Shown here piece by piece: positions 1-8,887 of a stretch of 64,000 nt of DNA. Below the pieces are notes generated by a model, which saw only the letters and a list, made by a program, of their open reading frames with translations, made no database searches and was not told the origin of the DNA. This DNA is from Teretinema sp942493045 (lineage in GTDB: Bacteria; Spirochaetota; Spirochaetia; Treponematales; Treponemataceae), in the NCBI GenBank assembly GCA_942493045.1, contig OW818665.1:2604001-2668000 (forward strand). Direction: 5' to 3'. The position numbers and the translations under genes were made by a program. How positions within the stretch are numbered: position 1 is the stretch's first letter; each line of letters starts with the position of its first letter.

Positions 1-41
1 CCTTCGAATCCAGTAGAAATAGCTATTTACACATTAAATGC

Positions 42-53
42 GAAAACGTTTTC
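42..53. promoter_or_regulatory. LacI-family type operator upstream of the amylase gene
   Basis: The 12 bases GAAAACGTTTTC form a perfect palindrome with a central CG, the usual form of operators bound by LacI/GalR-family sugar regulators such as MalR or CcpA. It lies about 10 bases before a TTGACA hexamer at 63-68 and 93 bases before the amylase start, so a repressor here could control the amylase in response to a sugar. The regulator gene is not in the window. The palindrome is seen; the regulator class is inferred. Confidence 0.6.
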
Positions 54-92
54 ACATTTTCCTTGACAGATCAGGAAAGCGGATCCATTCTG

Positions 93-129
93 ATAACGGA
101 GATACCCACTCAATGGATATCTCCGTTAT
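93..129 (+). promoter_or_regulatory. Leader hairpin just before the amylase ribosome binding site
   Basis: Bases 93-104 and 118-129 are perfect inverted repeats (12 bp) with a 13-base loop. The 3' arm ends six bases before the GGAGG of the amylase ribosome binding site at 135-139. It could be a terminator for an upstream transcript, since it is followed by a weak T-rich stretch, or a leader structure affecting translation or mRNA stability. The sequence does not decide between these. Confidence 0.45.
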
Positions 130-145
130 TATTTGGAGGAGTAAT

Positions 146-3100
146 ATGAAAGGTCGAAGGAATTTGTGGCGCAGTGCGATTCTGCGTAATCTGGTACCGG
201 CAGTCTTGCTGGTTTTACTGATATCGGCATCCGCGATATCCTGCTCGAGTCCGCTTACTTCAAGCGATGCCGCAAACGAAAGCAGTCAGGTTAATCGGGC
301 GACAAGCTCGGCGGCAATAGATTTCCGTGAGGAATCGATCTACTTCCTTTTGCCGACACGCTTCATTGATGGCGACTCCTCCAACAATGTGCCTACGGAA
401 TGGTGTTCCTATACGCCATTTAACACCGCCTCGACCATTACCGACCCGAAAGACGTTACCTGGCGCGGTGATTTCCGAGGCCTGATCGATACCGGTTTGA
501 ATTATATTGCCGATCTCGGTTTTACGGCTGTCTGGTTGACCCCCATTGTTCAGAACCGTGGTCCGCTGGATTATCACGGATACCATGCCTGGGATTTCAA
601 TAAAGTTGACCCTCGCCTGGAGACTCCCGGTTATACCTATCAGGACTTTATCAACAAAGCTCACTCTCTGGGTCTGAAGGTAGTTCAAGACGTGGTCTGG
701 AATCATTCCGGCCGCTACGGTATCAAAGGCGTGGCCGAACTCAAATATAACACTGATCCTACTAAGCCCTGGTACGCTCCCCCGAACCCGAACTGGGAAT
801 ATGACGGTAAGACTCCCAATCCAGTCGATGGAAAGATTTGGAGCCGCGCCAACCTCGCGCCCATGCCGGCCCCCTACAACGCCAACCTGGCCCTCTATAA
901 CTGGCCGGGAACCGAAGCCTTTGTCAGTACCAGCGACATTAACTGGTTCCATCATTCCGGTAACGGTTATGCCCAGGGCTGGGACGATACGGTCAATCTG
1001 TATGAACGGGCCCTGGCTGACGATTGTCCGGACCTGAATACCGAATCGGTCTATGTCCGAAACTATCTGGTTAACGCCTACAAAAAATACCTGGACATGG
1101 GTGTAGACGCCTTCCGCGTGGATACCGTCAAACACATGGACCGGGCCTCGGTGCAGTATTTTATCGATCAGTTTAAGGCTTATAAACCAAACCTGTTCAT
1201 TTTCGGCGAGGTTGCCCAGAAGCGCCATGAACTGCATTCTGTGGAAGAAATCAATCCGCACTGGTATACCTGGAAAGGCGCCGTCGGAGCTTCTGCCAAT
1301 TCCGGAATGGCTGTTCTGGACTTTTATGCCCAGGCTACCTTCCATAACGTCTTCGAAGAGGGTGGCGGACTCGGCGGAGCAGCGGCCGCCGCGCGCTACG
1401 ATCACCTTTATTCCGACGCTTCCACAAACGTAATGTGGTTGGATAACCATGACTTCGGACCGAATAATGACTGGAACCGCCGTTACTCCGGTAATGCCGA
1501 AGGCCTCGCCAGTTATGTTAACTTTACCTGGACCTGGCGCGGAATTCCGACCCTCTACTACGGTAGTGAAATCCAGTTCATGCAGGGCGCCTATACCGAT
1601 ATTCACGAGGCCGCCGATATCAACAAAACTCTGGATACTACCGGTCGCGCTTTTTACGGCAATCAGGTTGCCAACGCGCCGAACCACAAGCTGTATCAGC
1701 ATATCAAGAAGATGAACGCCATCCGCAAGGCTATCCCGGCCCTGCAGAAAGGCACCTGGTCCTGGGCGGGAAATCCCTCTTCCGGCGACGGTATCGGTTA
1801 TACCCGTACCTTTGAAGGCCAGGTTGTGGCAGTCGGTCTGGCTAAGGGTTCAACTGTTTCCTTCAACTTCAGCGGACTGCCCGCCGGAACTTACCGCGAC
1901 GCGGTCACCGGAACGGTAATTCAGTCCGGTGGCTCCCTTTCCTTCAGCGTCAGTCCCGGATCGGCCGGTGTGTACGTTCTGAACGGTCCCGGCATGATCG
2001 GCGCTCTGGGTGCTGGTTTCTTCCAAACAACATCCAATGGCGGCGGTGGCGGCGGCGGAGAAACCGGCTGGACAACAGCTTATTTCCGCGGTACCCCTAA
2101 TAACTGGTCAGCAACGGCTATGACTAAAAACACCACCACCAGTCTCTGGGAGACTACCCAGGTGTTCGGTTCGGACAGCCCCCGTTTCAAGATTACCAAG
2201 AATAATGATTGGGTCGAGGCCTATCCGGCCACCGACTTCCTGATCACCGGCGGCGCCGGAACGTACAAGATTACTTTCAATGAAACGACCAAGGCGATAA
2301 CCGCCGTTAAGCAGGGCACTACTACCTATTCGATTTCCGGTACGGTAACCCTGAATAGCGCCGGATTAGCCGGTGTGACCATGACGGCCGGCGGGAAAAC
2401 CGCGGTGACTGCCGCCAATGGCACCTTCACCATCGCTGATCTGGTCGCTGGCAGCTACACCCTGACTCCATCTTTGAGCGGCTATACCTTCTCTCCGGTG
2501 AACCGCGCGGTCAGTATCGTTGCGGCTAATATTACCGGACAAACCTTCGCGGCGACCGCAACCGGCGGCTTCCAGTGGTCCGCGGCCTATTTCCGCGGCA
2601 CGCCCAACGCCTGGGGTACTACGGCTATGACTAAGACGGCGACCGCCGGTGTCTGGGAAACTACCCAGGTTTTCGGAACGGACAGTCCACGCTTTAAGGT
2701 TACCAAAAACACCGATTGGGTTGAAGCTTATCCGGCAACAGACTATCTGATTACCGGTGGAGCCGGAACCTACCGGATTACCTTCAATGACAACACCAAG
2801 GCCATTACCGTGACCAAACAGGGCGAGACCATTCCGGCCGCTCCAACCTCCCTTACTGCCACGGCGGTTTCAGCTTCCCAGATTAATCTGAGCTGGACGG
2901 CCAGCAGCGGCGCGGCCAGTTACAATGTGTTGCGTTCGGCGACCAGTACCGGTACCTATACCGCGATCGCGAATGTTACCGGTACCACTTACAGCAATAC
3001 CGCTTTGGTCGCCAGCACCGCGTACTATTACCGGGTTACGGCGACCAATGGCGCCGGCACCTCGCCGGTTTCCAATACCGCCAGCGCCACGACACAAGGT

Positions 3101-3778
3101 TCAGGCACGGTTACCACGACCATCCGGGTCAATTACGACGCCGGGACCGGAAACACCATCGCGGTGCGCGGCTCTCTTTCCCCGCTGAACTGGACAACAG
3201 GCGCGGCGGCGACCTGGACAACCGGGAACGTCTGGGTGTATACCACCACTGCTATTCCCGCAGGAACGGCTTTTGAGTTCAAGGCTCTGATCAACGACAG
3301 CCGCTGGTCGGATGGCGCGAACTTCAGCGGTGTCGGCGGAAACACCATCAATGTCTACCCGACCTATAACGGTAACTTCTATGACATCATGGATACGATT
3401 TCTACCAACTGGGCAATCAGTGGCGGAACCACTACTTACAAGTGGTACCAGGGTACCGGGGTCGCGCAAGCTCGGGCGACCAGCGCTATTAGCTACCTGA
3501 CCCAGAAAACGGCCATGAACAAACAAGGCACCGCAGTGACATTGGCGCTCAAGTACAAGACAGCCGGACTCGATACCGGAGAATATCTGCGCGTCCAGGT
3601 CTTGAAAGGAACCACTTGGACCACCGTAGCTACCTACACCGGCACCAAGGACTGGACGAATGTCAGTATCGACATTACGGCTTACCAGAGCAGCGCCATG
3701 AAGTTGCGCTTCTTGAGCTATATGAACGGAACTGACGAGTATGTGTATGTGGACAATGTGACTGTCAGCGTGCGCTAA
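146..3778 (+). CDS. GH13 alpha-amylase-family lipoprotein with multiple starch-binding and accessory domains
   Basis: Predicted 1210-aa surface lipoprotein hydrolysing alpha-glucans. The ATG at 146 is chosen over an upstream in-frame ATG at 38 because TTTGGAGGAG lies just before it and a lipoprotein signal follows directly (lipobox ending at Cys33). The four GH13 motifs are present: DVVWNH at about 182, FRVDTVKH with nucleophile Asp326, FGE with acid/base Glu355, and DNHD ending at Asp436. After a glycine-rich linker near 632 come a first starch-binding-like module (about 643-725, starting YFRGTPNNW), a CnaB/carboxypeptidase-regulatory-like module (730-805), a second copy of the starch-binding-like module (808-890), a fibronectin type III domain (895-985), a further CBM-like domain (990-1070) and a C-terminal jelly-roll-like domain. 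The catalytic class is secure; the exact GH13 subfamily and product are not. A LacI-type operator lies upstream and a terminator follows. Confidence 0.93.
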   Translation: MKGRRNLWRSAILRNLVPAVLLVLLISASAISCSSPLTSSDAANESSQVNRATSSAAIDFREESIYFLLPTRFIDGDSSNNVPTEWCSYTPFNTASTITDPKDVTWRGDFRGLIDTGLNYIADLGFTAVWLTPIVQNRGPLDYHGYHAWDFNKVDPRLETPGYTYQDFINKAHSLGLKVVQDVVWNHSGRYGIKGVAELKYNTDPTKPWYAPPNPNWEYDGKTPNPVDGKIWSRANLAPMPAPYNANLALYNWPGTEAFVSTSDINWFHHSGNGYAQGWDDTVNLYERALADDCPDLNTESVYVRNYLVNAYKKYLDMGVDAFRVDTVKHMDRASVQYFIDQFKAYKPNLFIFGEVAQKRHELHSVEEINPHWYTWKGAVGASANSGMAVLDFYAQATFHNVFEEGGGLGGAAAAARYDHLYSDASTNVMWLDNHDFGPNNDWNRRYSGNAEGLASYVNFTWTWRGIPTLYYGSEIQFMQGAYTDIHEAADINKTLDTTGRAFYGNQVANAPNHKLYQHIKKMNAIRKAIPALQKGTWSWAGNPSSGDGIGYTRTFEGQVVAVGLAKGSTVSFNFSGLPAGTYRDAVTGTVIQSGGSLSFSVSPGSAGVYVLNGPGMIGALGAGFFQTTSNGGGGGGGETGWTTAYFRGTPNNWSATAMTKNTTTSLWETTQVFGSDSPRFKITKNNDWVEAYPATDFLITGGAGTYKITFNETTKAITAVKQGTTTYSISGTVTLNSAGLAGVTMTAGGKTAVTAANGTFTIADLVAGSYTLTPSLSGYTFSPVNRAVSIVAANITGQTFAATATGGFQWSAAYFRGTPNAWGTTAMTKTATAGVWETTQVFGTDSPRFKVTKNTDWVEAYPATDYLITGGAGTYRITFNDNTKAITVTKQGETIPAAPTSLTATAVSASQINLSWTASSGAASYNVLRSATSTGTYTAIANVTGTTYSNTALVASTAYYYRVTATNGAGTSPVSNTASATTQGSGTVTTTIRVNYDAGTGNTIAVRGSLSPLNWTTGAAATWTTGNVWVYTTTAIPAGTAFEFKALINDSRWSDGANFSGVGGNTINVYPTYNGNFYDIMDTISTNWAISGGTTTYKWYQGTGVAQARATSAISYLTQKTAMNKQGTAVTLALKYKTAGLDTGEYLRVQVLKGTTWTTVATYTGTKDWTNVSIDITAYQSSAMKLRFLSYMNGTDEYVYVDNVTVSVR

Positions 3779-3800
3779 AGCGCCGTAGAAATGAGGAGAG

Positions 3801-3835
3801 GGCTGTCCGGGTTAAACCGGGCAGCCTTTTTTTAT
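3801..3835 (+). terminator. Rho-independent terminator of the amylase gene
   Basis: A GC-rich stem (GGCTGTCCGG paired with CCGGGCAGCC, one G-T pair) with a short loop is followed by a run of seven T. It lies 22 bases after the amylase stop codon. Confidence 0.85.
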
Positions 3836-3837
3836 TC

Positions 3838-3866
3838 TTGGGTGAAAGAAACAAACGTGATAAACT
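3838..3866 (+). promoter_or_regulatory. Sigma-70 type promoter for the S41-like gene
   Basis: TTGGGT (3838-3843), a 17-base spacer and TAAACT (3861-3866) sit just after the amylase terminator and about 27 bases before the downstream GTG start, so the next gene is probably its own transcription unit. Confidence 0.5.
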
Positions 3867-3893
3867 GTATGGCGAGTGGGGAGATAAAAGAAA

Positions 3894-5312
3894 GTGAAAA
3901 AAAGATCTGTGTTCGCCATAATCGCAGGCGCTTCAGTTTTGTTCTGGTTAGTGATAATTATATTCTGGCGTTTTCTGTTTATAGATCCGCTGTCCTTTCC
4001 GGTACAGCGGACGGAACGTTACCGCGCGGCCAATGAATATCAGCAGGACTATTTGTATTTTTGCGACTTCGCGCGCGATACCCACCCGGCCGGTAAAAAA
4101 CTACTGGGCAGTAAGACGGCGCGCGCGGAACAACTGCAGGTATTCATGTCGCTCGCTGACGCCGATGAAACGGCCTTTAAATTAGCCCTGATGCGGTTGG
4201 CGGCTCAGTTGCAGGACAGTCATACCAATTTTGATTTTGCTTTTGCTCTGGGCGAAAACGCCGGGCTGTATCTGCCGGTAACCTTTGAGATTTATGATGG
4301 ACGGTTGTACGTGACGCGCGCCCATCCGGATGTGGACCGCGCGATCCTAAACGGTCTGGTGGAAAGCTTGCACGGGTTGCCGATAACGGAATTATTGGGG
4401 CGGGTGCGCAATTATTTCGGTTGTGAGAACGATTTGGTGGCTTTGGGCCGACTGAGAGGTTTGCTGAATGGCGGAAATAACCGGGACGTTGGCCTGCCGC
4501 GTCTGCTGGGGCTGTTACCTGAATCGGACGGTTTTGAAATCCGGGTAGACGGTGTTGACTATGTTCTGCCTCTGATCAGCAATCCTTATTACCTCGGTCT
4601 CGAGCGTCAGAGTAATCCGGTCAGCAAGCTTCGCGGGGATGATTTCTACTTTGATTTTCTGGACGAGCAAACCGCGTACTTCCAGCTGAATACGATGATG
4701 GTTAAGTATGGGGAGGCGCAGGATTATTTTCAGGCGTTTTTCGACCAGGTACGGGAACGGAATATCAAGAAACTGATTGTGGATTTGCGCTATAACGGCG
4801 GCGGTTTCAGTACTACCGGATTTTTGTTTCAGTCCTTTTTGGAGCAGGACCGGCCGAATAAAACCTATGGCTGGTATTTACGCAAATCCGCTTTTTTACG
4901 CCGCCGGCAGCCGCCCATCGCTTTTTTTATTAAGCCCCAGCCGCAATTGACCAATGTGCTCGCTCCTAAACAGCGCTATCGTTTTGAAGGCGATGTCTAT
5001 TTTTTACAGGGCTTTAATACCTATAGCGCGGCCACGATTTTTGCCTGCGCGCTGAAGGATAATAAGCAGTACCTGACCGTAGGTGAATCTTCTTCCCAGC
5101 GCCCGGATTTTTACGCGGCTATCTGGCCTTTCGACTTGCCGAACAGCCGTCTGGTCGGCTATATCAGCACCGGGATGAATTTGCGGCCGGACCGCAGTAA
5201 AAAAGATGAGCTGGTGTTAAATCCGGATGTACATGTGTCCTATCTGCCGGAACATTCTCTTTCAGGACGTGATCCGGTTTTGGAGTGGGCTCTCGCGCAG
5301 GAAATTGAATAA
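3894..5312 (+). CDS. Membrane-anchored S41-like (tail-specific protease family) protein
   Basis: A 472-aa protein starting at GTG with a GGGAG ribosome binding site about 12 bases upstream. The N terminus is a single hydrophobic segment (residues about 5-29), which would anchor the rest outside the cytoplasm. The C-terminal half resembles the peptidase S41 core: a strand LIVDLRYNGGG near residue 300 and a later GFNTYSAATIFA segment near 380, where S41 enzymes carry the catalytic Ser in a T-x-S-A-A context. No PDZ domain is evident. The region before the core (about 40-270) is not recognised. It ends 70 bases from the convergent ettA. Protease activity is an inference; it could be a non-peptidase relative. 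Confidence 0.7.
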   Translation: MKKRSVFAIIAGASVLFWLVIIIFWRFLFIDPLSFPVQRTERYRAANEYQQDYLYFCDFARDTHPAGKKLLGSKTARAEQLQVFMSLADADETAFKLALMRLAAQLQDSHTNFDFAFALGENAGLYLPVTFEIYDGRLYVTRAHPDVDRAILNGLVESLHGLPITELLGRVRNYFGCENDLVALGRLRGLLNGGNNRDVGLPRLLGLLPESDGFEIRVDGVDYVLPLISNPYYLGLERQSNPVSKLRGDDFYFDFLDEQTAYFQLNTMMVKYGEAQDYFQAFFDQVRERNIKKLIVDLRYNGGGFSTTGFLFQSFLEQDRPNKTYGWYLRKSAFLRRRQPPIAFFIKPQPQLTNVLAPKQRYRFEGDVYFLQGFNTYSAATIFACALKDNKQYLTVGESSSQRPDFYAAIWPFDLPNSRLVGYISTGMNLRPDRSKKDELVLNPDVHVSYLPEHSLSGRDPVLEWALAQEIE

Positions 5313-5334
5313 AGGGAGCTGACTAAGCGTGGAT

Positions 5335-5383
5335 AAAAAAAAGGCTGTCATCTCTCGCGGGATGAACAGCCTTGTTTTTTTTA
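5335..5383. terminator. Bidirectional terminator between the S41-like gene and ettA
   Basis: An inverted repeat (AAGGCTGT-CATC paired with GATG-AACAGCCTT) has eight A before it and eight T after it, so it can terminate both converging transcripts. The ettA stop codon lies inside the T run. Confidence 0.88.
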
Positions 5384-7147
5384 TCTGCCTAGTTTGCGGT
5401 ACACGCCGCGGTGCGGGGTGTCGGCGTCTTTTCCATATTTTTCACGGCGCCATTCGGCGTATTCGCTCCAGTTGCCGTCGTACCAGATTACTTCACCGTC
5501 GGCCTCAAATGCGATCAGGTGGGTGCAGACGCGGTCCAGGAACCAGCGGTCATGGCTGACAACCATGGCGCAGCCGGCGAAGGTGTCCAGGGCCTCTTCC
5601 AGGGCGCGCATGGTGTTGACGTCCAGGTCGTTGGTCGGCTCGTCGAGCAGCAGCACGTTCGCGCCTTCCTTAACCATCATGGCCAGGTTGAGGCGGTTAC
5701 GCTCTCCGCCGGAAAGCACGCCGACCTTGCGGGACTGATCCGCGCCGGAAAAGTTAAACCAGGAGCAGTAGGCCCGGGAGTTTACTTCGCGGACCGGGCC
5801 GTTGATGCCGCGGCCGTTGGAATCCACGGCGCCGAGCTTGATAATGTCCGATCCGCCGGAAAGCTGCTCAAACACGGTTTTGTTCGGGTCCAGCAGACCG
5901 CGCATCTGGTCGACATAGGTGAGCTTGACGGTTTCGCCGATTTTTATGCTTCCGGAATCCGGTTTGACTATCGCGGTTTCGCCGTTCGGCCCGCCGGTCA
6001 GAACCGCTTGTCCGGCAGCGCCGGCGATCAGTTTGAATAGGGTGGTTTTACCGGCGCCGTTCGGTCCGATAATGCCGACAATCGCTCCCGGCGGCACGCT
6101 GAATTCGAGCTTGTCGAACAGCACGCGCTCTCCGTAGTTTTTGCCGAGATCCTTGGCTTCAATTACCAGATTTCCGAGGCGCGGGCCGGCCGGAATGCTG
6201 ATCTTGGTATCCTTGATTTTTTCACGGCCATCGTCAGCCAGCAGTTTTTCATACTGATTGATACGGGCCTTGCTTTTGGTATGGCGGCCCTTCGGGCTCA
6301 GGCTGATCCATTCCAGTTCGCGCTCCAGCTGCTTGCGGCGCTCGGACTCGCCTTTTTCCTCTTTAGCCAGGCGGTCGGATTTCTGCGACAGCCAGCTGGA
6401 ATAGTTTCCCTTCCAGGGGATGCCCTCGCCGCGGTCCAGTTCCAGGATCCAGCCGGCGACGTTGTCCAAAAAGTAACGGTCATGGGTTACGGCGATAATA
6501 GTGCCTTCGTATTGCTGAAGGTGCCGCTCCAGCCAGGCAACGGTTTCGGCGTCCAGATGGTTAGTCGGTTCGTCCAAAAGCAGGATGTCCGGTTTTTGCA
6601 GCAGCAGCCGGCAGAGGGCTACGCGGCGGCGCTCACCACCGGAGAGTACGTCGACAATCTGGTCGGCCGGCGGGCAGCGCAGTGCGTCCATGGCCAGCTC
6701 GAGCTGACTGTCCAGTTCCCAGGCGTTACTGCTGTCCAGCTTTTCCTGAACCTTGGCCTGCCTGTCCATCAGTTTATCCATGTCGGCGTCCGGATCGCCA
6801 AAGGCTTCGTTAATCGCGTCGAATTCGGCCAGCAGGTCCATGGTTTCCTGGCAGCCCTCGGCCACCACAGCTTTGACGGTCTTCCCGGCTTCCAGATGCG
6901 GTTCTTGTTCCAGATAGCCGATGGTGTATCCCGGAGAGCAGGAGGTTTCACCGAGGAATTCGGTATCCACACCGGCCAGAATTTTGAGCAGGCTGGATTT
7001 ACCGGAGCCGTTCAGTCCCAGTACGCCGATCTTGGCCCCGTAAAAATAGGACAGGCTGATATCTTTGAGCACCTGTTTGGTTCCGTGACTCTTGGAAACA
7101 CGGTCCATTGTGTAAATAATTTTTTTGTCGTCTGTTGTCTTTGCCAT
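5381..7147 (-). CDS. ettA: Energy-dependent translational throttle protein EttA (ABC-F ATPase)
   Basis: A 588-aa cytosolic ABC-F protein that in other bacteria binds the ribosomal E site and gates the first elongation step according to ATP/ADP. Two complete nucleotide-binding domains are visible: Walker A GLNGSGKS at 44-51 and GPNGAGKT at 361-368; signatures LSGGE at 168-172 and 478-482; Walker B with DEP at 192-194 and 502-504. The linker (about 240-320) contains the SPKGRHTKSKAR segment typical of EttA, and there is no long antibiotic-resistance-type extension. Relative to the usual roughly 555 aa, an insertion of about 20 residues (378-396) sits after the second Walker A. The gene lies 32 bases after ribH on the same strand, but a TACACT hexamer 6 bases before the ATG and the lack of a Shine-Dalgarno sequence suggest its own leaderless transcript. 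Confidence 0.95.
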   Translation of the reverse strand: MAKTTDDKKIIYTMDRVSKSHGTKQVLKDISLSYFYGAKIGVLGLNGSGKSSLLKILAGVDTEFLGETSCSPGYTIGYLEQEPHLEAGKTVKAVVAEGCQETMDLLAEFDAINEAFGDPDADMDKLMDRQAKVQEKLDSSNAWELDSQLELAMDALRCPPADQIVDVLSGGERRRVALCRLLLQKPDILLLDEPTNHLDAETVAWLERHLQQYEGTIIAVTHDRYFLDNVAGWILELDRGEGIPWKGNYSSWLSQKSDRLAKEEKGESERRKQLERELEWISLSPKGRHTKSKARINQYEKLLADDGREKIKDTKISIPAGPRLGNLVIEAKDLGKNYGERVLFDKLEFSVPPGAIVGIIGPNGAGKTTLFKLIAGAAGQAVLTGGPNGETAIVKPDSGSIKIGETVKLTYVDQMRGLLDPNKTVFEQLSGGSDIIKLGAVDSNGRGINGPVREVNSRAYCSWFNFSGADQSRKVGVLSGGERNRLNLAMMVKEGANVLLLDEPTNDLDVNTMRALEEALDTFAGCAMVVSHDRWFLDRVCTHLIAFEADGEVIWYDGNWSEYAEWRREKYGKDADTPHRGVYRKLGR

Positions 7148-7153
7148 GCGCGC

Positions 7154-7159
7154 AGTGTA
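7154..7159 (-). promoter_or_regulatory. Candidate -10 element for a leaderless ettA mRNA
   Basis: TACACT on the minus strand ends exactly 6 bases before the ettA ATG, so transcription would begin at or next to the start codon. No good -35 hexamer is seen. Confidence 0.4.
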
Positions 7160-7179
7160 GCCGATTAAGCGGAAAGTTG

Positions 7180-7653
7180 CTATTGCCCGGCGTTCATGGC
7201 CGTGAGCAGGTTGGCCATTTCGATGGCGCCGACCGCGGCCTCGAAGCCCTTGTTGCCGGCCTTGGTTCCGGCCCGCTCCACAGCTTGCTCAATTGACTCG
7301 GTGGTCAGTACGCCGAAGATCACCGGTTTGCCGCTGGCTAGTCCGGCCTGGGCGACTCCCTTGGACACCTCGGCGCAGACATAGTCGAAATGCGGCGTAG
7401 AACCGCGGATCACCGCGCCCAGGCAGATTACGGCGTCAATGTCGGCGCGCTTTGCCAGGCGCGCGGCGGCCAGCGGAATTTCGAAGGCGCCGGGAACGCG
7501 GACCAGCGTGATGTTGTTTTCATCGGCGCCGTGACGGCGCAGGGCATCGATTGCCCCGCCTTCCAGGCGTGAGACGATAAACTCGTTAAAGCGGGCGGCC
7601 ACAATGCCGAAGCGCAACGCTCCGGCGGTCAGATTTCCTTCAAACACTTTCAT
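7180..7653 (-). CDS. ribH: 6,7-dimethyl-8-ribityllumazine synthase
   Basis: This 157-aa enzyme condenses 5-amino-6-ribitylaminouracil with 3,4-dihydroxy-2-butanone 4-phosphate, the penultimate step of riboflavin synthesis. Family motifs are present: ARFNEFI near the N terminus, the VPGAFEIP substrate-binding segment, and GAVIRGSTPHFDYV with the catalytic His. Length is typical. It is the last gene of the rib operon; its ATG lies inside the end of ribBA (14-base overlap), with AGGAG just upstream of the start. Confidence 0.96.
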   Translation of the reverse strand: MKVFEGNLTAGALRFGIVAARFNEFIVSRLEGGAIDALRRHGADENNITLVRVPGAFEIPLAAARLAKRADIDAVICLGAVIRGSTPHFDYVCAEVSKGVAQAGLASGKPVIFGVLTTESIEQAVERAGTKAGNKGFEAAVGAIEMANLLTAMNAGQ

Positions 7654-8887
7654 TGGTTGCTCCTGTTAAGATGTGACGCATACGGGTTTTTTTGGTATGC
7701 AGATATTTTTTGTTAAACTCGGTCGGTATGGTTTCCAGAGCCACCCGGGAGGCGATCTCTATTCCGGCGGCGGTCAGGCCTTCGGTCTTTTCCGGGTTAT
7801 TGGTAAGCAGGTCTACCGCGCTCACCCCCAGATCCTTCAGAATATGGGCGGCCGCGCTATAGTCCCGCTCGTCGCCGGCGAAGCCTAAATTCAAATTGGC
7901 GTCCAGGGTATCCAGGCCATCGTCCTGCAGCTGGTAGGCTTTAATTTTATTGGCCAGTCCGATACCCCGGCCTTCCTGCCGGAGATACAGCACTACGCCC
8001 GTACCCGCCTGGGCGACGCGGCGCAGAGCCATGTCGAGCTGTTCGCCGCAGTCGCAGCGCAGGGAGCCAAAAACGTCGCCGGTCAGGCATTCGGAATGCA
8101 GCCGGCACAGAGTGCTTTTGCCGGCGGTGATATCCCCGAGCGTCAGGGCCAGCTGCTCTTTGCCGGTTATAATCTCGCGGTAAGCGTAGAGCGTAAAAAC
8201 GCCGTAGCGGGTAGGCAGTGTGGTGACCGCCTCGCGGATGACCGTGCTTTCGGTCTGTAGACGGTAGTGTACCAGCTCCGCTATGCTTAACATCCGTATT
8301 CCCAGTTTTTGGGCAAACTCATCCAGTTGCGCGCCGCGGGCCATGGTGCCGTCAGGGTTTAATATCTCGCAGATAACGGCGCATTCTCGTAAGCCGGCCA
8401 GGCGCATTAGGTCGACGGCCGCTTCGGTGTGGCCGCGCCGCCGCAGCACGCCGCCGGCTTTGGCGGCTAGTGGAAAAATATGCCCGGGCCGGCGGAAGTC
8501 GGCCGCCCTGGAACGCGGATCGGCGAGGGCGCGGATGGTCAGCGCCCGGTCGGCGGCCGAGATTCCGGTGCCGCTGTCCAGATGGTCCACCGAAACGCTG
8601 AAGGCCGTGCCGTGAGGATCGCCGTTTACGCTGACCATCGGCGGGAGACCTAACTCCGTCAGCCGCTCACCGCCCACCGGCACGCACACCAGACCGCAGG
8701 CTTCGCGCACCATTGTAGTTACGGCCTCCGCGGTTACCAGCTCCGCGGCCATTATCAGGTCGCCCTCGTTTTCGCGGGAGGCGTCATCGGTAACCAGCAC
8801 AAACTTTCCGTCGCGCAGGTCCGCGAGGGCTGCCTGTATTGTTTTAATGGATGAGCCTTCGTCAACTAACGGTTTGTTTCCTATCAT
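7640..8887 (-). CDS. ribBA: Bifunctional 3,4-dihydroxy-2-butanone 4-phosphate synthase / GTP cyclohydrolase II
   Basis: A 415-aa fusion supplying both precursors of lumazine. Residues 1 to about 205 are the DHBP synthase domain, with the acidic loop DDASRENEGD (34-43) that binds Mg and ribulose 5-phosphate. Residues about 215-400 are GTP cyclohydrolase II, with zinc ligands Cys267, Cys278 and Cys280 in the C-x10-C-x-C spacing and the RQEGRGIGL segment (303-311). Both active sites look intact. The start overlaps the ribE stop as ATGA and is preceded by GGAGG, so the two genes are translationally coupled. Confidence 0.97.
   Translation of the reverse strand: MIGNKPLVDEGSSIKTIQAALADLRDGKFVLVTDDASRENEGDLIMAAELVTAEAVTTMVREACGLVCVPVGGERLTELGLPPMVSVNGDPHGTAFSVSVDHLDSGTGISAADRALTIRALADPRSRAADFRRPGHIFPLAAKAGGVLRRRGHTEAAVDLMRLAGLRECAVICEILNPDGTMARGAQLDEFAQKLGIRMLSIAELVHYRLQTESTVIREAVTTLPTRYGVFTLYAYREIITGKEQLALTLGDITAGKSTLCRLHSECLTGDVFGSLRCDCGEQLDMALRRVAQAGTGVVLYLRQEGRGIGLANKIKAYQLQDDGLDTLDANLNLGFAGDERDYSAAAHILKDLGVSAVDLLTNNPEKTEGLTAAGIEIASRVALETIPTEFNKKYLHTKKTRMRHILTGATNESV

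Noticed and set aside
260..1702. A 480-codon open frame on the minus strand inside the amylase gene
   Set aside because: It is antisense to well-conserved GH13 motifs, has no start signal and no recognisable protein features; it results from the codon bias of the real gene.
3791..4036. Small open frame overlapping the start of the S41-like gene
   Set aside because: It spans the amylase terminator and promoter and has no ribosome binding site or conserved features.
6281..7168. A 295-codon open frame on the plus strand opposite ettA
   Set aside because: The ettA reading frame has all ABC-F motifs; the opposite frame is a composition shadow without a ribosome binding site.
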